The notes beneath the pieces are model-generated. The model saw only the letters and a list, made by a program, of their open reading frames with translations, searched no databases and was not told the origin of the DNA. The translations under genes and the position numbers were made by a program. A stretch of 31,919 bases of DNA from CAYWRZ01 sp964460845 (lineage in GTDB: Bacteria > Bacteroidota > Bacteroidia > Flavobacteriales_D > UBA2798). Below are positions 6,817 through 15,144 of this stretch, piece after piece. Numbering within the stretch: position 1 is the stretch's first letter; each line of letters opens with the position of its first letter. The stretch lies in contig CAYWRZ010000024.1 in NCBI GenBank assembly GCA_964460845.1, positions 1-31,919 of the forward strand, read 5' to 3'.

Positions 6817-9108
6817 ATGAAAAAATTCAGAAGCCCGCTTTTTTATCTCTTTATTATCGGTGGTTTTTCGCTGCTGATGTACCTGATTATTCTAAAAGGA
6901 GAGGGCTTGGAAACGGCAGCGGTAGCCGAAAAAGCGGCCGAGAAAGCGGCGGCTCAGGCCGGCTTGTCGAATTGGGAACAGTTTAAGCTTACCATTCGGG
7001 AGAACCTGGGCTATAAGCTGTCTGTTTTATTGCTGCAAATTATTACGATTATCGTTACCGCCCGGGTTTTCGGTTTTATCTGTCGAAAAATAGGTCAGCC
7101 TTCGGTTATCGGTGAGATTGCAGCCGGTATCTTTTTGGGTCCGTCTTTTGTGGGTTGGCATTTTCCCGAATTTGCGGCTTTCCTTTTTCCGGATACGGCA
7201 ATGGACAACCTGCATATCATCAGTCAGCTCGGCTTGGTGCTGTTCATGTTTGTGGTAGGGATGGAGCTTGACCTGAATATGCTGAAAAATAAGGCTAACG
7301 ATGCGGTAGTGATCAGTCATGCGAGTATTATTTTCCCTTTTGCCTTAGGGGTCGGGCTTGCTTATTTTCTTTACGATACCTTTTCCTTACCGGGAATCAA
7401 TTTCCTTTCTTTCGCACTGTTTACCGGTATAGCCATGAGCATTACGGCTTTCCCGGTGCTGGCGCGGATAGTGCAGGAACGCGGACTTACCAAAACCCGT
7501 TTGGGCGCCGTGGCCATTACCTGTGCCGCAGCCGACGATATTACCGCATGGTGTATCCTGGCCGCCGTGATAGCTATCGTGAAAGCCGGCTCGTTCGCAA
7601 GTTCACTCTATACGATTCTGATGGCAGTGGCTTATGTGCTGGTGATGCTTAAGCTGGTGCAGCCTTTTCTCAAAAAGTTAGGCGATATTTATTCCAACCG
7701 CGAAGGACTTAGCAAACCGGTAGTGGCAATCTTTTTCATTACCTTGTTAGTTTCGGCTTTCGCCACCGAAGTGATCGGTATCCACGCGCTTTTCGGTGCG
7801 TTTATGGCAGGTGTAATCATGCCTTCGAACCTTAATTTTAGGAATATTTTTATCGAAAAGGTAGAAGACGTGGCCGTAGTGCTGCTGCTCCCGCTCTTTT
7901 TTGTATTTACCGGTCTGCGTACCGAAATAGGCTTGCTGAATGATATTTCGCTTTGGAAAATCTGCGGACTGATATGCCTTGTCGCGATTGTGGGAAAATT
8001 TGTAGGCAGTGCCGTAGCCGCCAAATTTACAGGTCAGCCCTGGCGCGATAGCCTCATTCTCGGTGCGCTGATGAATACCCGAGGACTGATGGAGCTCGTG
8101 GTGCTTAATATAGGCTACGATTTGGGTGTGCTCGGACCCGAGATGTTTGCCATGATGGTGATTATGGCTTTGGTCACGACCTGTATGACGGGGCCTGCGC
8201 TCGACCTGATTAACCGCTTTTTGCCTGAGAAAAAAACGCAGGTTCCGCAGGAAGTGGATCAGGCCGGGAAATACCGTATTTTGGTTCCGTTCGGCAACCC
8301 CGAACGCGGTAAAAATATGCTCAGATTGGCCTCTTCCTTTGTCAAAAAAGCACCGCATAGCTCGGCAGTTACCGCACTCCATCTTTCGCCGAGCAACGAG
8401 GTTCACCACTACAATGTGCAGGAATACGAACAGGAAGCTTTCCAGCCTGTGAAATCGGAAGCCGGTAAGCTGAATATGCCCGTAGAATCGCTCTTTAAAG
8501 TATCTTCCGAAGACATCGAAAAAGAAATTACCGATACGGCCAATTCAGGTAATTTCGATCTGATGATAATCGGCGTCGGGCGATCGATTTTTGAAGGTAC
8601 GCTCTTGGGAAAAGTACTTGGCTTTACCACAAAAATCATCAATCCCGAAAGATTGCTCGATACGCTTACCGGGCGCGAAAAGCTTTTTGAAAACACCGTG
8701 TTTGACGAACGTACACGGCAGATTATCAAATCGAGCAAGGTGCCGGTAGGTATTTTTATCGATAAAAAGCCGAAAGATCTTAAAAACGTATTTCTTCCCA
8801 TTTTTTCGGTAAGCGACAGTTTCCTGCTGGTGTATGCTCAAAAGCTGATTCATCATAACGAATCGAGGGTGTCTATTCTCGATGCCAGCGGCGTGATTCG
8901 GCAGCATCCCGAAATGAAAGAAACCATTCGTTCTATCGAACAGACGGCACCGCATCATATCGCACTCTACAATGAACGCAAAATTGACAAAGAATTTTTG
9001 GAGCAGCAGGACCTGATGCTGATAAGTGTCGAAAGTTGGAAAAACGCGGTCGAAACACAAAGCGTATGGCTGTCGAATACCCCTTCCGTTCTGATTTTGA
9101 AGTCCTGA
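6817..9108 (+). CDS. Kef-type cation/proton antiporter (CPA2)
   Basis: A 763-residue inner-membrane antiporter of the CPA2 (KefB/NapA-like) family. The membrane core spans about 65-475 and shows GQPSVIGEIAAGIFLGP, the family substrate region CAAADDITAWCILA with paired Asp, GIHALFGAFMAGVIMP and NTRGLMELVVLNIG. Before the core are one extra hydrophobic segment (8-28) and an Ala/Glu-rich stretch (about 30-50). The C-terminal 270 residues are cytoplasmic and resemble a tandem universal-stress-like domain (YRILVPFGNPERGKNML; SSKVPVGIFIDK) rather than RCK/TrkA-N, so nucleotide-linked gating is possible but not shown. The monovalent cation carried (Na+ or K+) cannot be assigned. Confidence 0.9.
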   Translation: MKKFRSPLFYLFIIGGFSLLMYLIILKGEGLETAAVAEKAAEKAAAQAGLSNWEQFKLTIRENLGYKLSVLLLQIITIIVTARVFGFICRKIGQPSVIGEIAAGIFLGPSFVGWHFPEFAAFLFPDTAMDNLHIISQLGLVLFMFVVGMELDLNMLKNKANDAVVISHASIIFPFALGVGLAYFLYDTFSLPGINFLSFALFTGIAMSITAFPVLARIVQERGLTKTRLGAVAITCAAADDITAWCILAAVIAIVKAGSFASSLYTILMAVAYVLVMLKLVQPFLKKLGDIYSNREGLSKPVVAIFFITLLVSAFATEVIGIHALFGAFMAGVIMPSNLNFRNIFIEKVEDVAVVLLLPLFFVFTGLRTEIGLLNDISLWKICGLICLVAIVGKFVGSAVAAKFTGQPWRDSLILGALMNTRGLMELVVLNIGYDLGVLGPEMFAMMVIMALVTTCMTGPALDLINRFLPEKKTQVPQEVDQAGKYRILVPFGNPERGKNMLRLASSFVKKAPHSSAVTALHLSPSNEVHHYNVQEYEQEAFQPVKSEAGKLNMPVESLFKVSSEDIEKEITDTANSGNFDLMIIGVGRSIFEGTLLGKVLGFTTKIINPERLLDTLTGREKLFENTVFDERTRQIIKSSKVPVGIFIDKKPKDLKNVFLPIFSVSDSFLLVYAQKLIHHNESRVSILDASGVIRQHPEMKETIRSIEQTAPHHIALYNERKIDKEFLEQQDLMLISVESWKNAVETQSVWLSNTPSVLILKS

Positions 9109-9147
9109 AATAAAGATTCGCTTCTTGCCCGACCGGGTAGCGTTGTT

Positions 9148-9177
9148 TTTGATTCTCCCTAAGTCCTCTTATCTTAG
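9148..9177 (+). promoter_or_regulatory. Candidate promoter of the small membrane protein
   Basis: TTTG (9148-9151), 18 bases, then TATCTTAG (9170-9177), one mismatch from TAnnTTTG. It ends 21 bases before the start codon at 9199. Confidence 0.4.
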
Positions 9178-9198
9178 AAGAAGATACGTTTTTCGGGT

Positions 9199-9624
9199 AT
9201 GGAGCTTTCTGAAAATGAGCCGTTCAACACGTCTAAGCAGGAACCTGCGTTTCTGCTTACCACGCGGCGTGTCAGCTTTACCCGCCGTGTTTGGAGGGAG
9301 GTAGACCGTACTACCGTTTTTCTTGATAAAATAAGTGCGGTTCAACTTCGTGTTCGAAGCTGGTGGGTACCGGGAATAGGCGGGGCGATCCTCAGCTTGT
9401 CGGCGCTCGTCTTTTGCATAGCCGAAAATTACGATACGTTCTGGCTCTTGCTTTCTTCCGGTATTTTTTTTCTGCTGCTATGGTGGCTCTCGCGGCGTAG
9501 GGTGCTGCGCATAACTGTCCAGAGCGGTCGATTGTTCGAAATGCCGGTTTACGGCCTTAGCCGTGCCGAAGCAGAGGCATTAGTTTATGAAATAGAAGAA
9601 GCACGCCGTAGATACAGTTCCTGA
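9199..9624 (+). CDS. Hypothetical two-helix membrane protein (PH-like flanks)
   Basis: A 141-residue protein I do not recognise by name. A soluble N-terminal part (1-55) with a beta-like pattern (AFLLTTRRVSFTRR, KISAVQLR) precedes two membrane segments (about 57-73 and 80-96). A second beta-like stretch (LRITVQSGRLFEMPVYG) and a charged terminal helix follow. This order resembles small bacterial PH-domain membrane proteins, but that likeness is structural guesswork. It stands alone between two candidate promoters. Confidence 0.65.
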   Translation: MELSENEPFNTSKQEPAFLLTTRRVSFTRRVWREVDRTTVFLDKISAVQLRVRSWWVPGIGGAILSLSALVFCIAENYDTFWLLLSSGIFFLLLWWLSRRRVLRITVQSGRLFEMPVYGLSRAEAEALVYEIEEARRRYSS

Positions 9625-9660
9625 TAGCCCCTTCGAAGCTTCATCGGTCGCACTTTTTGA

Positions 9661-9692
9661 TTTGCCCTTGGCTTTTTTATCGTTTACCTTTA
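9661..9692 (+). promoter_or_regulatory. Candidate promoter of the lipoprotein gene
   Basis: TTTG (9661-9664), 20 bases, then TACCTTTA (9685-9692), one mismatch from TAnnTTTG. The leader to the ATG at 9785 would be about 85 bases and contains a small inverted repeat, AGAGA/TCTCT near 9718-9731. Confidence 0.5.
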
Positions 9693-9784
9693 TGAATATA
9701 AAATTAAAGGGCAATAAGAGACCTGTCTCTGCCGCTTTTCCGGTTTTGTGAGCCGATTGTAGAACCCTATAGATACACAAGCCT

Positions 9785-10405
9785 ATGAATACGTTTCGTT
9801 TTTTTAAGTTTTTCCCCTTGCGGATGAGTGTCGTCTGCGCATTCTGCTTTTTTCTTTCCTGCACCTCTTCCGATACTCCGAAGTCTGCTCCCGGCGATCT
9901 TTCTTCTGCGCCCGAACAGCAATCTTTGGTTAGCTCCGGCTACAAGAAGCAGCGGCAAAAAGCATTAGAGACTTCGGCCGACCGTATAGGTCTCACCTTA
10001 TCGCCCGACCGCACTCTTGCTTATGGCATAGTGGTAGATCAGCATACGGGTAAAGCGGTGTATTCATTAGCCTGTTGGGCCAACAACGATGCGCGTGTGT
10101 ACCTTGGTGACGGAACTGTGCTGGGCGAGGGAACCGCACATCCTGCCGTGCAGAAAAAGGTGAAGCAATGCATCGAAAGTTTGGCCAGCTACCTGCCCCG
10201 GGCGCTTCCTGCCCGAGGTACGCCCCTGCCTTCCGAGAACCGGGTCTGCTTTTACCTGCTGACCAACAGGGGTACCTTTTCTTTTGAAGAAAACCTCTCC
10301 CGCCTTCAGGAGCAGCGATCGCCCTGGGCGCCTTTGTATGCAGAAGTGGAAGATATTATCAGCGAGATAAAGCTTATCGGCGCGCCTCAGGTTAAAAAAC
10401 AGTAA
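9785..10405 (+). CDS. Hypothetical lipoprotein
   Basis: A 206-residue protein with an N-terminal membrane-targeting segment ending in FFLSC, a lipobox with Cys near residue 26, then a Ser/Pro-rich linker (27-50). The mature part is soluble and of unknown fold (RTLAYGIVVDQHTGKAVYSL near 78-97). No catalytic motif or repeat is visible. There are two Met candidates near the start (1 and 14), and the second also leaves a valid signal peptide. It is probably lipidated and held in the inner or outer membrane. Confidence 0.7.
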   Translation: MNTFRFFKFFPLRMSVVCAFCFFLSCTSSDTPKSAPGDLSSAPEQQSLVSSGYKKQRQKALETSADRIGLTLSPDRTLAYGIVVDQHTGKAVYSLACWANNDARVYLGDGTVLGEGTAHPAVQKKVKQCIESLASYLPRALPARGTPLPSENRVCFYLLTNRGTFSFEENLSRLQEQRSPWAPLYAEVEDIISEIKLIGAPQVKKQ

Positions 10406-10418
10406 GCTTATTGTACAG

Positions 10419-10452
10419 TTCGGGCTGGAATAAGAGCGAAGGCTTATCTTTA
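10419..10452 (+). promoter_or_regulatory. Candidate promoter and SD of the EamA gene
   Basis: TTCG (10419-10422), 22 bases, then TATCTTTA (10445-10452), one mismatch from TAnnTTTG. Between it and the start codon is AAGGAG (10469-10474), 6 bases before the ATG, one of few well-placed Shine-Dalgarno sites in the window. Confidence 0.4.
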
Positions 10453-10480
10453 CCGCCACAATACCTGTAAGGAGAAGCGT

Positions 10481-11392
10481 ATGAGGTGGAGAGGGATAAT
10501 CCTTGTATTTATCGGTTCATGCAGCTACGGCTTGCTCGCTACGTTTACCCGACTGGCATACGGAGAGGGATATACTACGGCCGAAGTGACTTTTTCGCAG
10601 TTTGTGCTGGGCTTTACTACCCTGGCGCTGCTTAGTTTGTGTATTCGTCCGCCGCAGCAGGCGACCTTTCCCCCCGCCGCTCGCCGAAAGCTGTTTTTTG
10701 CCGGTACCATGCTGGGCTTTACCGGACTTACCTATTACCTGTCCGTACTTTACGTGCCCGTATCGGTCGCTATTGTGCTGCTTATGCAAAGTACCTGGAT
10801 GGGCGTGTTACTTGAAGCTATCCTCACCCGAAAAGTACCTTCTACGCTTAAAATTATAGCCACGCTTGTGGTGTGGGTCGGTACTTTTTTAGCGGCAGGA
10901 ATCATGGAGACCAGCGGAGAAATACCCGATATCAGAGGTGTCGTTTTCGGCTTGTTAGCGGCTGCCGGTTATACGGCCAGCGTGTATGTGGCCGGGCGGG
11001 TAGCTACCGGTGTGTACTACCTTTGGCGTAGTACCGCTATGGTAGGTGGCGGCTTGTTGCTGGTGAGCCTTTGGGCGCTGCCACAATGGGTGCAGACCGG
11101 CTTCGACACGGGCATCCTCTTCCGATGGGGAGTATTGCTGGCGCTTTTCGGTACAGTGCTGCCGCCTTTACTTTTTGCAAAAGGAGTACCGCTCACAGGA
11201 GTGGGATTGGCCAGCATACTGGGTGCCGCCGAGCTGCCGGTATCGGTGATCATGGCCTGGTGGTGGCTGTCCGAAACCGTTACCCCCCTGCGTTGGACGG
11301 GAGTAGCATTGATTCTGTTCGCAGTAGTGCTGATGAATATACCCAACCTGCGTAGCATCCGGCTGCGCGTGCCCGAAAAAAGTAGCGGGTAA
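10481..11392 (+). CDS. EamA-family drug/metabolite transporter
   Basis: A 303-residue inner-membrane protein with two EamA repeats (about 5-140 and 150-290), giving roughly ten membrane segments. Family features are the opening GIILVFIGSCSYGLLATFTR, the end of the first repeat, and the second-repeat phrase GLASILGAAELPVSVIMAWW followed by a Glu in LSETVTPL. The substrate is unknown; related proteins export metabolites or amino acids. Start: the ATG at 10481 has AAGGAG six bases upstream. Length is normal for the family. Confidence 0.9.
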   Translation: MRWRGIILVFIGSCSYGLLATFTRLAYGEGYTTAEVTFSQFVLGFTTLALLSLCIRPPQQATFPPAARRKLFFAGTMLGFTGLTYYLSVLYVPVSVAIVLLMQSTWMGVLLEAILTRKVPSTLKIIATLVVWVGTFLAAGIMETSGEIPDIRGVVFGLLAAAGYTASVYVAGRVATGVYYLWRSTAMVGGGLLLVSLWALPQWVQTGFDTGILFRWGVLLALFGTVLPPLLFAKGVPLTGVGLASILGAAELPVSVIMAWWWLSETVTPLRWTGVALILFAVVLMNIPNLRSIRLRVPEKSSG

Positions 11393-11456
11393 ATGGCTCA
11401 GGGTAGAAGCGGATGCCGATAATTTTCGCTTATTTACACGTCAAAATTCTAAACCT

Positions 11457-11864
11457 ATGTTAAAGAAATTTTTCTCTATCGAACCGATTAGTGTCGATTT
11501 TGCCGCGCTGCTGCTCCGTTTGATATTCGGAATCGCGATGCTGACACACGGAATTCCCAAGTTTATGAATTTCTCCGAAAGAGCCGCCGCTTTTGCCGAC
11601 CCGATAGGACTGGGCAGCACGATATCCTTGTCGCTGACCATTTTTGCAGAGGTATTTTGCGCAGCTTTGGTGGTGCTGGGTATTCAGACCCGTTTTGCCC
11701 TGGTGCCGCTAATTATTACAATGGCAGTAGTGTGCTTTATGATACACGGAGACCATCCTTTTGCCAAAAAAGAACTTTCTGCGCTTTATCTGGCAGGTTT
11801 TACCGCACTTTTTTTTACCGGTGCCGGTCGCTATTCGATAGATGCTTTTACAGGGAAAAAATAA
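11457..11864 (+). CDS. DoxX-family membrane protein
   Basis: A 135-residue protein with four membrane segments and the DoxX signature LLLRLIFGIAMLTHGIPKF near the N-terminus, then FAEVFCAALVVLGIQTRFA and HPFAKKELSALYLAGF. DoxX proteins are small membrane proteins linked to redox homeostasis; the exact role here is unknown. It ends 17 bases from the converging lipase gene. Confidence 0.9.
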   Translation: MLKKFFSIEPISVDFAALLLRLIFGIAMLTHGIPKFMNFSERAAAFADPIGLGSTISLSLTIFAEVFCAALVVLGIQTRFALVPLIITMAVVCFMIHGDHPFAKKELSALYLAGFTALFFTGAGRYSIDAFTGKK

Positions 11865-11881
11865 GACTTTTTGTCGGGTAT

Positions 11882-12994
11882 TTAGTCCGCCGTTTTGTCG
11901 CTGACATACCATTTCTGTACAAGCAGGTAATAGGGCCAAAAGCCGTGGTGCATAAACACCTTTTCCTTGTCGTCGGGAAATTCCTTGCGGTAAGCCTCGT
12001 CGGGCAGCAGCACAACAGGTATTCCGGCTCTCATGTAGTTGCTCCCTTCGGCATATTCGGGCTCCGGAAAATCGGGTAAAGCTTTTTTTACCTGGCCATA
12101 AAGGGTATGTCCGAGGTGCTTTCTGAACTCGCGCTCAGCCTTCCGTGTCGATTTATCCATTTTCCGGTAAATACGACCGATGTACCACCTTACGGGCAGG
12201 CGTTGCTTTTTCAGCGTTTTTTCCACTCCCGAAAAGGGATTTACCGCATTAAAATCGGAAAGCGTCTGTATAGAAAAAGGTGTTTCGGGTACCCAGTCTT
12301 GCGCATTGACCACTGTATAAGCCCATCCATTGCGTGTGATGAAATCAAAATCGTAAGCGTAATAGAGGTTCCCGGGCTTAGGTGCCGCACTACAGTAGGT
12401 TTTGAATACAATATCGGCAGGAATCTTACCGTCTTGCTGGAGGTAATGTAAATGCGATCGCAGCAGAAAAGCAAGCGCTCCTCCCTGGCTGTGTCCGAAA
12501 AGAATAAATTCTTTTATGCCTTTGGCGTAGTATTCCTGGATTTTTTCAACGATAGAAGGCGCAAGGTGCGCCAGTCCGATAAGCCACCCGGTATGTACCT
12601 GCGCACGTGGATTTTCGGCCAGCTTGTAGGTGAAAACGCTATCGGGGTGCAGGCGTAGCGTACCGGTAGCGGGCTGCATGGCGGCGTAAAAATTTTCCAT
12701 CCAGCTTATGGCGGCGGCGGTAGTACCTCTCAGACTTATAACTCCTTTGTTTTTACCGCTTATCCATAATTCCCAACGGTTGTCAAGCCCTGTAGCCTTT
12801 CCTTTAAAAACAATCTCGGAATAGAAAGGAGCGGGAGTAGCATCTACCGTGATCGAATCGAATTGCCGTGAAGAAATCCGCAGCATCTCTAAGTATTCTT
12901 CTGCATCAAAGCCCGGCTTTAGCTGCGACTGCCCATATACAGGCAGACAGAACAGCAGAAAAAAGATTAAAGTGTAATAAGATAAAGTACGCAT
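11882..12994 (-). CDS. Secreted class-3 lipase-like hydrolase
   Basis: A 370-residue alpha/beta-hydrolase of the lipase class 3 type. A signal peptide (1-22) ends at VYGQ, so the protein is exported. The nucleophile elbow is FGHSQGGALA with Ser169; Asp233 in NAQDWVPETPF fits the acid residue; His349 or His350 (VFMHHGFWPYY) fits the catalytic histidine. Upstream, HTGWLIGL (134-141) is the usual lipase-3 strand before the elbow. The substrate is probably an acyl ester of lipid type, by family only. It is transcribed leftwards, alone, toward doxX. Confidence 0.85.
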   Translation of the reverse strand: MRTLSYYTLIFFLLFCLPVYGQSQLKPGFDAEEYLEMLRISSRQFDSITVDATPAPFYSEIVFKGKATGLDNRWELWISGKNKGVISLRGTTAAAISWMENFYAAMQPATGTLRLHPDSVFTYKLAENPRAQVHTGWLIGLAHLAPSIVEKIQEYYAKGIKEFILFGHSQGGALAFLLRSHLHYLQQDGKIPADIVFKTYCSAAPKPGNLYYAYDFDFITRNGWAYTVVNAQDWVPETPFSIQTLSDFNAVNPFSGVEKTLKKQRLPVRWYIGRIYRKMDKSTRKAEREFRKHLGHTLYGQVKKALPDFPEPEYAEGSNYMRAGIPVVLLPDEAYRKEFPDDKEKVFMHHGFWPYYLLVQKWYVSDKTAD

Positions 12995-13109
12995 AGTCTC
13001 AGGATATTAAGTGGATTGAAACGAAGTTAGCGCTAAATGGCAGAGAGAAATAAAAAAATATTCTTTAAGAGATTTAATTTATGAAAAAAATACCCCTTAA
13101 ATTCGGAAC

Positions 13110-13117
13110 AATATTTG
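13110..13117 (+). promoter_or_regulatory. Possible -7 element of the Rrf2 gene
   Basis: AATATTTG differs by one base from TAnnTTTG; no clear -33 box is seen. Between it and the gene lie GTAAAAAGAAGTAAAAAGAG and a partly palindromic AGTAAGTACT (13139-13148), a possible site for self-regulation. Confidence 0.3.
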
Positions 13118-13191
13118 CGTGTAAAAAGAAGTAAAAAGAGTAAGTACTTTTTTTTTCCGTTAAATTACCTCCATCCCAAAACTATAACTAT

Positions 13192-13620
13192 ATGTTCTCA
13201 AAAGCTTGTGAGTATGCGTTAAGAGCGATGATCTATATCTCGGGGCAAAGCCTCAAGGGGTATAAATCAGGCGTTCGTGAAATTGCTGATCAAATAGACT
13301 CTCCGGAGTATTTTACCGCAAAAATTTTACAGGATTTAAGCCGTAAAAAGCTCGTAGATTCTGTGAAAGGCCCCAATGGTGGCTTCTACATCAGGCCGGG
13401 GCGTAAATCGGTTACACTGGCACAGATAATTTCTGCGGTAGATGGCAACGGAGTCTATACCGGCTGTTTGCTCGGAGTGTCGAAATGTACGGATAAGCAC
13501 CCTTGTCCGATACATTATTCCTCAAAATTGGTCCGTGAAAAGCTCAGAAACCTGCTCGAAAAAACAACCATCGAAGAGCTGGGCAGAGACCTGGATAAAA
13601 AGAAAGTGTTCCTGAGCTAA
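13192..13620 (+). CDS. Rrf2-family transcription regulator, three-Cys type
   Basis: A 142-residue Rrf2 protein. The winged helix covers about 1-80 (MFSKACEYALRAMIYIS start; SPEYFTAKILQDLSRKKLV; PNGGFY wing). Three cysteines, Cys92, Cys99 and Cys105, in GCLLGVSKCTDKHPCPIH stand almost where IscR and NsrR bind an iron-sulfur cluster, so this is likely a cluster-based sensor of iron-sulfur, redox or nitric-oxide state. No isc or suf gene is adjacent, so the regulon is unknown. It is a single gene with empty sequence on both sides, and autoregulation is likely by family habit. Confidence 0.92.
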   Translation: MFSKACEYALRAMIYISGQSLKGYKSGVREIADQIDSPEYFTAKILQDLSRKKLVDSVKGPNGGFYIRPGRKSVTLAQIISAVDGNGVYTGCLLGVSKCTDKHPCPIHYSSKLVREKLRNLLEKTTIEELGRDLDKKKVFLS

Positions 13621-14097
13621 AGCGATCTCTTTTCCCAAATCGGGTGAAAAATTCTATTTATGAGAATTTCTATCCGAGTCCGTTTTTCACATATTCTATT
13701 TTTTGTTAAAAAACATTAAAAAGCAGCAGCAGGCATCCATTCTCTTTTTACCGGGCATGGATGTTACGCTACTGTTCCGCACTGTACTTCCTTACCTCCA
13801 AACGTTCTTTTATCCGCGCTGAAACGGAATCGCTTTTGTGCCTGGTATGCCTTATTTCTTCAATGAGTTATCGTAGGTTTCAGCCCAACGAATAATAAGT
13901 AGAAATGGCCCGAATTATTTTTATAGCAACAGGTATTTTTACCCTAATCAATTCATAAAACTCGAATTAAGGAACGAACGTGTTGTTTTTTATTTTACTG
14001 TTTTTCAGATAATTATATGTTATTTTTTGCCGAAAAGCTGAAAATGCACAATTCTTGGAAGTAAGCGAATAGTTTTATCAATTAAATAAGCCCAATT
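13621..14097. other. Spacer without a supported gene
   Basis: No convincing coding region on either strand. It contains an inverted repeat AAATTCT/AGAATTT (13649-13669) soon after the Rrf2 stop, and a 7-bp one, CATCCAT/ATGGATG (13734-13763), with a 16-base loop. A TATTTTTTG stretch (14021-14029) could be the -7 element of the following lipoprotein gene. Confidence 0.5.
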
Positions 14098-14916
14098 ATG
14101 AAATACAGCCTCTTAACCTGGGTTAGCATAGCCTTTATCAGTAGTGTGGCCCTTTCTTGTGCAAAACGAAATGTGGCGCAAACTACTCCGCCTGCAAGTG
14201 TCGAATCACCCTCTTCTTTGGCTGAACAATCCGGATATTCGGCGCGTGTGCTCGAATTTCGTCGTGAGAAACGTGCGCAGGGAGTCACGTTTATGGCCTC
14301 AGGCGAAGAGCCTTTTTGGGGGGTGGAATTACGGCAAAATGAAGTATGGTTCAGAAGGCTGGCTGAAAAAGATACCCTAATTAAGCTGTCCTCTCCCACG
14401 ATTACCGAAGAAAGCAATGATCAGGGTTCTTATACACGCATCGCTGCGGCCGAGTTGGAAGTGCTCATCAGAAAAGATTCCTGCGCAAGCACCATGTCGG
14501 ACGAAACTTTTCCCTACCGCGTTGAAGTACGCTGGCAGAACGAGACCTATCGCGGCTGCGGCTATTACCTGTACGACGATCGGATACAGGATATCTGGGT
14601 GCTGGAGCGTCTCCATGACGAAGCTATGGGGCTTTCCGATTTTCCCGACGGACTGCCATACCTCGAAATACATCCTGTCGATGGACGTATTTCCGGTTTT
14701 GGCGGTTGCAACCGATACCACGGTACAGCGAATGTGCGTGCTTCGCAAGTAGAGTTCGGTCCTGTGGCTGCGACCAAAAAATATTGCGGCAATACGAACC
14801 GCGAAACTTCTTACTTCCAGGCATTACAGGGCACGTACGAATATCAGCTCGACCAGGGCAAGCTGGTTTTTTCGCAGCAGGGAAGAGCTATAATGGTGTT
14901 CCGTAAAGCCGATTAA
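14098..14916 (+). CDS. Lipoprotein with COG3650 and META (HslJ-like) domains
   Basis: A 272-residue lipoprotein. The lipobox is ALSC with Cys21. The first domain (about 50-160) has FMASGEEPFWGVELRQNEVW, the COG3650 signature, and includes the pair Cys122/Cys147 by approximate count. The second (about 170-270) is a META/HslJ domain: ISGFGGCNRYHGTANV, then FGPVAATKKYC, and a terminal strand ending in FRKAD. Both domains occur in envelope stress proteins, and this pairing in one lipoprotein is a recurring arrangement. It is probably periplasm-facing. The biochemical activity is unknown. Confidence 0.85.
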   Translation: MKYSLLTWVSIAFISSVALSCAKRNVAQTTPPASVESPSSLAEQSGYSARVLEFRREKRAQGVTFMASGEEPFWGVELRQNEVWFRRLAEKDTLIKLSSPTITEESNDQGSYTRIAAAELEVLIRKDSCASTMSDETFPYRVEVRWQNETYRGCGYYLYDDRIQDIWVLERLHDEAMGLSDFPDGLPYLEIHPVDGRISGFGGCNRYHGTANVRASQVEFGPVAATKKYCGNTNRETSYFQALQGTYEYQLDQGKLVFSQQGRAIMVFRKAD

Positions 14917-14957
14917 AGGGCTATTAAAAAGTGTCGCTGAAAGTGCTTGAAAAAAGA

Positions 14958-14989
14958 AGCCCCGAAACGAACCTTATCGCTGCGGGGCT
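14958..14989. other. Hairpin; terminator-like on the minus strand
   Basis: AGCCCCG (14958-14964) pairs with CGGGGCT (14983-14989), and CGA/TCG pair inside. Read on the minus strand it is followed by TTCTTTTTTC, so it looks like a terminator for leftward transcription. No leftward gene is visible to its right, only the small element at 14990-15040. Confidence 0.5.
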
Positions 14990-15000
14990 GAGGAGGTAGC

Positions 15001-15024
15001 ATGGGTAAAGAACGTGATTTTTAA
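15001..15024 (+). CDS. Possible micro-ORF MGKERDF behind strong SD
   Basis: GAGGAGG (14990-14996) lies four bases before an ATG that opens a seven-residue frame, MGKERDF, closed by TAA. The frame sits between the 14958-14989 hairpin and another, AAACGG/CCGTTT (15023-15040), which overlaps its stop. A strong Shine-Dalgarno is uncommon in this phylum. It could be a leader peptide, or the sequence may matter only on the other strand, where CCTCC would lie in a small RNA ending at the hairpin. Translation is unproven. Confidence 0.25.
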   Translation: MGKERDF

Positions 15025-15099
15025 ACGGCGAAAACCGTTTTTCGTTGCACGATAAAGCCCTAAATTTAGTGTACCGTTCAGTTTATTGTACCTTCGGTG

Positions 15100-15107
15100 T
15101 ATCTTTA
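15100..15107 (+). promoter_or_regulatory. Possible -7 element of mnmD
   Basis: TATCTTTA is one mismatch from TAnnTTTG and lies 37 bases before the mnmD ATG. No clear -33 box is seen. Confidence 0.35.
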
Positions 15108-15144
15108 CCTTTAAACCGGATAAAATGACCGTTACCTCGTTTTG

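Noticed and set aside
7747..8409. 220-residue minus-strand ORF
   Set aside because: It is antisense to the antiporter membrane core, rich in His and Arg, with no family features.
13757..13894. Short ORFs starting near the ATGGATG repeat
   Set aside because: Of 21 to 44 codons, without a ribosome-binding site, domain or codon pattern like the neighbours.
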